This document shows, in pieces, positions 60,851 through 64,000 of a stretch of 64,000 nt of DNA. The stretch lies in contig NZ_WIBF01000011.1 in assembly GCF_009496005.1 (NCBI RefSeq), positions 102,723 through 166,722 of the forward strand, read 5' to 3'. This stretch comes from Tritonibacter litoralis. GTDB taxonomy: Bacteria; Pseudomonadota; Alphaproteobacteria; Rhodobacterales; Rhodobacteraceae. The position numbers and the translations under genes are program-made. Under the pieces are notes generated by a model that ran no database searches, was not told the DNA's origin, and saw nothing but the letters and a program-made list of their open reading frames with translations. The stretch's first letter is position 1, and each line of letters starts with the position of its first letter.

Positions 60851-61768
60851 ATGAAGACATTTCTTTCTGTCCTGACCGTGGTCGCCGGGATTATCGGGAT
60901 CTGGTATCTGGCCTGTGTGCCGATGAACATCAAAGGCGTTCTGGACGCGGCTGAACGGGCCGGCGCGGTGGTGGAACCCGCGACGCCAAAGGCGCGTCGC
61001 GATCTTGGCGCGATGGGGCTGGTGGTCAACAACAGCTTTGCCATTGCCGACGTGTGGTCGGTGGACCGTCCGCGCTTGCCGGCGCCGCATCAGGTGGCCA
61101 TTGAACTCTGGGAGACCACGGTTGAAAAGAAGATCACCTCAAAACGCAGCCTGATCTATCATGGTCAGGTGACGTTGTCGGCGACGCTTTTGGGATTTGC
61201 TATTGGCACGGGACTTGGCATTTTGCTGGCCGTTGGGATTGTCCATTCCAAAGTCATGGATATGTCGGTGATGCCCTGGGCCATTGTCAGCCAGACCATC
61301 CCGATTATTGCGCTAGCACCAATGATCATTGTGGTGCTCTATTCCATTGGGGTGCAGGGGCTGTTGCCCAAGGCGATTATTGCGGCCTACCTCAGCTTCT
61401 TTCCGGTGGTGGTGGGGATGGTCAAAGGGCTGCGCAGCCCGGATCACATGCAGGTGGATCTGTTAAAGACCTATAGCGCCAATACAGCGCAGGGGTTCTG
61501 GAAGCTGCGTCTGCCGTCGTCGATGCCTTATCTGTTTGCGTCGCTGAAAATCGGGATTGCCGCATCACTGGTGGGGGCCATCGTGGGCGAGTTGCCCACC
61601 GGAGCGGTTGCGGGCTTTGGCGCGCGTCTTTTGGCGGGAAGTTATTATGGCCAGACGGTTCAGATTTGGTCCGCACTTTTTGCGGCGGCCATTCTGGCCG
61701 CACTGCTGGTGGCGCTGTTGGGGCTGGTGGAACGGTTTCTGCTGCGCCGGATGGGGGTGACCACGTGA
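60851..61768 (+). CDS. ABC transporter permease (SsuC/ThiX type), first
   Basis: 305-residue permease. After the first helix (residues 5-24) comes a roughly 70-residue soluble segment unusual for the family, then six helices with the cytoplasmic motif TYSANTAQGFWKLRLPSSMP (coupling helix) and VGAIVGELPTGAVAGFGARL. AAAGGAACAG ribosome site. Partner of the second permease downstream; together they form a heterodimeric channel. Confidence 0.92.
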   Translation: MKTFLSVLTVVAGIIGIWYLACVPMNIKGVLDAAERAGAVVEPATPKARRDLGAMGLVVNNSFAIADVWSVDRPRLPAPHQVAIELWETTVEKKITSKRSLIYHGQVTLSATLLGFAIGTGLGILLAVGIVHSKVMDMSVMPWAIVSQTIPIIALAPMIIVVLYSIGVQGLLPKAIIAAYLSFFPVVVGMVKGLRSPDHMQVDLLKTYSANTAQGFWKLRLPSSMPYLFASLKIGIAASLVGAIVGELPTGAVAGFGARLLAGSYYGQTVQIWSALFAAAILAALLVALLGLVERFLLRRMGVTT

Positions 61769-61782
61769 GTTTGATGTCAAAA

Positions 61783-61845
61783 GGGGGCGCTGCCCCCGTC
61801 GCGCAGGCGCGACTCCCCCGAAGTATTTTTGAAAAGATGAAAAAA
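61783..61845. repeat. Intergenic double-hairpin repeat, copy 3
   Basis: GGGGGC-gct-GCCCCC directly followed by GTCGCGC-ag-GCGCGAC, then TCCCCCGAAGTATTTTTGAA and AAGATGAAAA. The most complete of the three copies. It sits between the two permease genes in the middle of the operon, and its tail reaches the ribosome site of the second permease. Confidence 0.85.
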
Positions 61846-61856
61846 CGGAGGGTCAC

Positions 61857-62708
61857 ATGGGGCTGGTGATTTTCGCGGCTGTGATCTGGGTTGGCGGCTG
61901 GTGGGTCAATCACAAGCTGGCCAATGGGCCACGGGCCGAGACGGCATTTGTGCGCCTGTTGGTGCCTGCTATTTTTGGGGTCACCCTCCTGGCCGTTTGG
62001 GAGCTGTTGGTGCGTGGCCTTGAGGTGCCTTTGGTTATCTTGCCTGCGCCAAGCCAGATTGCGGTTCGGTTTGCAAGCAGTTTGCCGGTTTTGTGGGCGG
62101 ATTTTACCCAGACCATTTTGAAAGGGGCTTTGGGGGGCTATGTCATGGGCTGCCTGGCGGCGGTCTGCACCGCGGTGCTGGTGGATCGCAGCGATTTCCT
62201 GCGTCGAGGGCTGCTGCCGGTTGGCAATTTTGTGGCGGCGCTGCCTATTGTTGGCACCGCGCCCATTCTGGTGATGTGGTACGGGTTTGACTGGCAGTCC
62301 AAGGCGGCTGTGGTGGTTGTGATGATCTTCTTTCCGATGCTGGTCAACACTGTTGCAGGACTTCGGGAAACCAATGACATGCAGCGCGACCTGATGCAGA
62401 CCTATGCGGCAAGTTACTGGCAGAGTTTTGTCAAACTGCGCCTGCCGGTCGCCTTGCCGTTTATTTTCAACGGGCTGAAAATCTCCACAACGCTGGCGCT
62501 AATCGGTGCGATTGTGGCGGAGTTCTTTGGCTCACCCACCGTGGGCATGGGCTTTCGGATTTCCACCAGTGTCGGGCAATTGGCGCTGGATATGGTCTGG
62601 GCCGAAATTGTGGTGGCGGCCCTTGCGGGGTCGGCGTTTTACGGGCTGGTGTCGATGTTTGAACGTATCTTCACCTTCTGGCACCCGTCCCAGCGCAGCC
62701 GCGCCTGA
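61857..62708 (+). CDS. ABC transporter permease (SsuC/ThiX type), second
   Basis: 283-residue permease with six to seven helices. Coupling-helix motif TYAASYWQSFVKLRLPVALP, then STTLALIGAIVAEFFGSP. CGGAGGG precedes the ATG. It differs clearly from the first permease, so the channel is a heterodimer. Separated from it by the third hairpin repeat. Confidence 0.92.
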   Translation: MGLVIFAAVIWVGGWWVNHKLANGPRAETAFVRLLVPAIFGVTLLAVWELLVRGLEVPLVILPAPSQIAVRFASSLPVLWADFTQTILKGALGGYVMGCLAAVCTAVLVDRSDFLRRGLLPVGNFVAALPIVGTAPILVMWYGFDWQSKAAVVVVMIFFPMLVNTVAGLRETNDMQRDLMQTYAASYWQSFVKLRLPVALPFIFNGLKISTTLALIGAIVAEFFGSPTVGMGFRISTSVGQLALDMVWAEIVVAALAGSAFYGLVSMFERIFTFWHPSQRSRA

Positions 62709-62835
62709 GGATAAGATATCAATAGCATAAAAAACCAGCACAGCGCAAAATAAGCTCATGAATACAAACAGAAAGCTTTTGTCTGCGGTGTGCTTCCCCT
62801 TCAAACTCGGATCAAAACAACAGGGAGCTAGATCC

Positions 62836-63822
62836 ATGAAAAACATTCTTGCAGCCACTGCAATGACGGCATTGGCAACAGGGGCCGCACAGGCCTCGGA
62901 TGAGGTGACATTGCAGCTGAAATGGGTGACCCAAGCCCAGTTTGCAGGCTACTATGTGGCGCTCGACAAAGGGTTTTATGAGGCGGAAGATCTGGACGTC
63001 ACCATTCTGCCTGGCGGCCCGGACATTGCACCGACACAGGTGATCGCAGGGGGCGGCGCGGATGTGACCGTGGAATGGATGCCTGCTGCGCTGGCGGCCC
63101 GCGAAAAGGGCTTGCCGCTTGTTAATATCGCGCAGCCTTTCAAATCTTCGGGCATGATGCTGACCTGCTGGAAAGACACCGGCATCGCCGCGCCCGCGGA
63201 TCTGGCGGATCGCACGTTGGGGGTTTGGTTCTTTGGCAATGAATTCCCCTTCATGAGCTGGATGAGCCAGCTGGGCATTTCCACCGAGGGCAAATCTGCA
63301 TCCGGTGTTGAGGTTCTGAAACAGGGCTTTAACGTCGATCCGCTACTGCAACGGCAGGCTGATTGCATCTCTACCATGACCTATAATGAATATTGGCAGG
63401 TCATTGATGCAGGCGTTGGCGCGGATGAGCTGGTGACGTTCAAATATGAGGATCAGGGCGTCGCGACGCTGGAAGATGGTCTTTATGTGCTGGAAGAAAA
63501 TCTGGATGATCCGGAATTTGTTGCCAAGATGGAGCGCTTTGTACGCGCCTCCATGCAGGGCTGGAAATACGCCGAAGCAAATCCAGAAGAGGCGGCTGAG
63601 ATCGTGTTGGACAACGATGCCTCTGGCGCTCAAACCGAGACACATCAAAAGCGTATGATGGGTGAGATCGCAAAGCTGACCGCTGGCAGCAATGGCGCGC
63701 TGGATGTTGCGGATTATGAACGTACTGTGCAGACCCTGTTGGGCGGTGGATCTGATCCGGTCATCACCAAAGCGCCCGAAGGGGCCTGGACGCATGCCAT
63801 TACTGACGCTGCGTTGAAGTAA
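62836..63822 (+). CDS. ABC transporter substrate-binding protein (NMT1/ThiY type)
   Basis: 328-residue periplasmic binding protein. Signal peptide MKNILAATAMTALATGAAQA, then LQLKWVTQAQFAGYYVALDK, the signature of the NMT1/ThiY group that binds pyrimidine-like ligands (HMP precursors, riboflavin). AGGGAG lies just ahead of the ATG; an in-frame codon 26 codons upstream is not signal-like. Last gene of the operon. With RutR and the degradation enzymes it probably binds a pyrimidine, dihydropyrimidine or carbamoyl-amino acid. Confidence 0.92.
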   Translation: MKNILAATAMTALATGAAQASDEVTLQLKWVTQAQFAGYYVALDKGFYEAEDLDVTILPGGPDIAPTQVIAGGGADVTVEWMPAALAAREKGLPLVNIAQPFKSSGMMLTCWKDTGIAAPADLADRTLGVWFFGNEFPFMSWMSQLGISTEGKSASGVEVLKQGFNVDPLLQRQADCISTMTYNEYWQVIDAGVGADELVTFKYEDQGVATLEDGLYVLEENLDDPEFVAKMERFVRASMQGWKYAEANPEEAAEIVLDNDASGAQTETHQKRMMGEIAKLTAGSNGALDVADYERTVQTLLGGGSDPVITKAPEGAWTHAITDAALK

Positions 63823-63847
63823 TTCGTTGGGCAGAGCCTGACGTGAA

Positions 63848-63877
63848 ACGGCCCGGGATATCCCGGGCCGTTTTTTG
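63848..63877. terminator. Terminator between the pyrimidine operon and acs
   Basis: Perfect 24-base palindrome made of ACGGCCCGGGAT and ATCCCGGGCCGT, followed by TTTTTG on the plus strand. It sits between convergent genes and could serve both, but the T-run favours the plus-strand operon. Confidence 0.85.
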
Positions 63878-64000
63878 TTACGTCTTGCTGCGATTGGCGA
63901 TTAGGTCGTCGACGACGGAGGGATCGGCGAGGGTTGAGGTGTCGCCCAAGGCTCCGAAGTCGTTTTCTGCAATTTTGCGCAAGATGCGGCGCATGATTTT
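63878..64000 (-). CDS. acs: Acetyl-CoA synthetase, C-terminal end (partial)
   Basis: Only the last 40 codons are inside the window. They read [20 protein letters not shown] and end ...IANRSKT. The first part is the conserved C-terminal acs signature; its usual context [13 protein letters not shown] contains the catalytic, acetylation-regulated lysine. The stop TAA is at 63878-63880. The rest of the gene, including start and AMP-binding core, lies to the right of the window. The enzyme activates acetate to acetyl-CoA. Confidence 0.92.
   Translation of the reverse strand, partial: KIMRRILRKIAENDFGALGDTSTLADPSVVDDLIANRSKT

Overview
The window reads as a stable chromosomal segment of an alphaproteobacterium of the Rhodobacteraceae (Roseobacter group). 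The evidence is gene content: clpP-clpX, the NDUFA12 / MlaD / DUF2155 / aat / accC-accB block, a GapR-type DUF2312 protein, a ScfR-type acyl-CoA regulator, opgC-opgG-opgH and TIGR01244 proteins. GC-rich intergenic double hairpins followed by an AAGTATTTT...GATGAA tail also fit. No tRNA, rRNA, CRISPR, insertion sequence or prophage was found. Taxonomy is inferred from gene content, not from a database comparison.

Layout. 1-7.1 kb: housekeeping genes (thioesterase, MATE pump, ArsC-like protein, pyrD, DUF952, periplasmic 5'-nucleotidase, DUF1992, SRAP, MarR). 7.1-15.6 kb, minus strand: a six-gene Mrp cation/proton antiporter operon (mrpA/B fusion, C, D, E, F, G), followed 28 bases later by an NADH-dehydrogenase-like/SelD-like fusion whose SelD half has lost its Mg-ATP ligands. 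15.9-17.2 kb: rhodanese and a secreted esterase. 17.3-23.4 kb, minus: osmoregulated periplasmic glucan genes opgC-opgG-opgH behind a TTC38-like gene. 23.6-28.1 kb, minus: class III CoA-transferase, ThDP enzyme, DUF302 protein, GlxA-type regulator. 28.4-35.7 kb: clpP, clpX, RidA-like protein, a membrane protein, NDUFA12-like protein, MlaD, DUF2155, aat, accC, accB. 35.8-37.8 kb, minus: PepSY protein, cytochrome b, membrane-anchored LuxR and PAS-LuxR. 38.0-43.4 kb, minus: a Liv-type ABC importer, divergent from a ScfR-type regulator. 43.6-49.7 kb, plus: that regulator, a lone receiver, a small membrane protein, a symporter-histidine kinase and an orphan FliM/FliN-like protein with a DLGG-repeat tail. 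49.9-52.0 kb, minus: a persulfide/sulfur operon (MBL dioxygenase, two YeeE/YedE halves, DUF442-type phosphatase). 52.3-53.2 kb: two small proteins and GapR. 53.5-63.8 kb: a complete reductive pyrimidine-degradation locus. The window ends in the 3' end of acs.

The best-supported system is the pyrimidine locus: preT-preA (dihydropyrimidine dehydrogenase), rutR, carbamoyl hydrolase, dihydropyrimidinase and a four-gene ABC importer. A perfect 16-bp RutR-type palindrome lies between rutR and the hydrolase gene, and a degenerate version lies just upstream of preT. Together the genes would import pyrimidines or related ureides and degrade them to beta-amino acids, CO2 and ammonia under one pyrimidine-sensing repressor. 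The most unusual proteins are the SelD-like pseudoenzyme fusion tied to the Mrp operon, the orphan FliM/FliN-like protein, and the set of two LuxR regulators with a cytochrome b.
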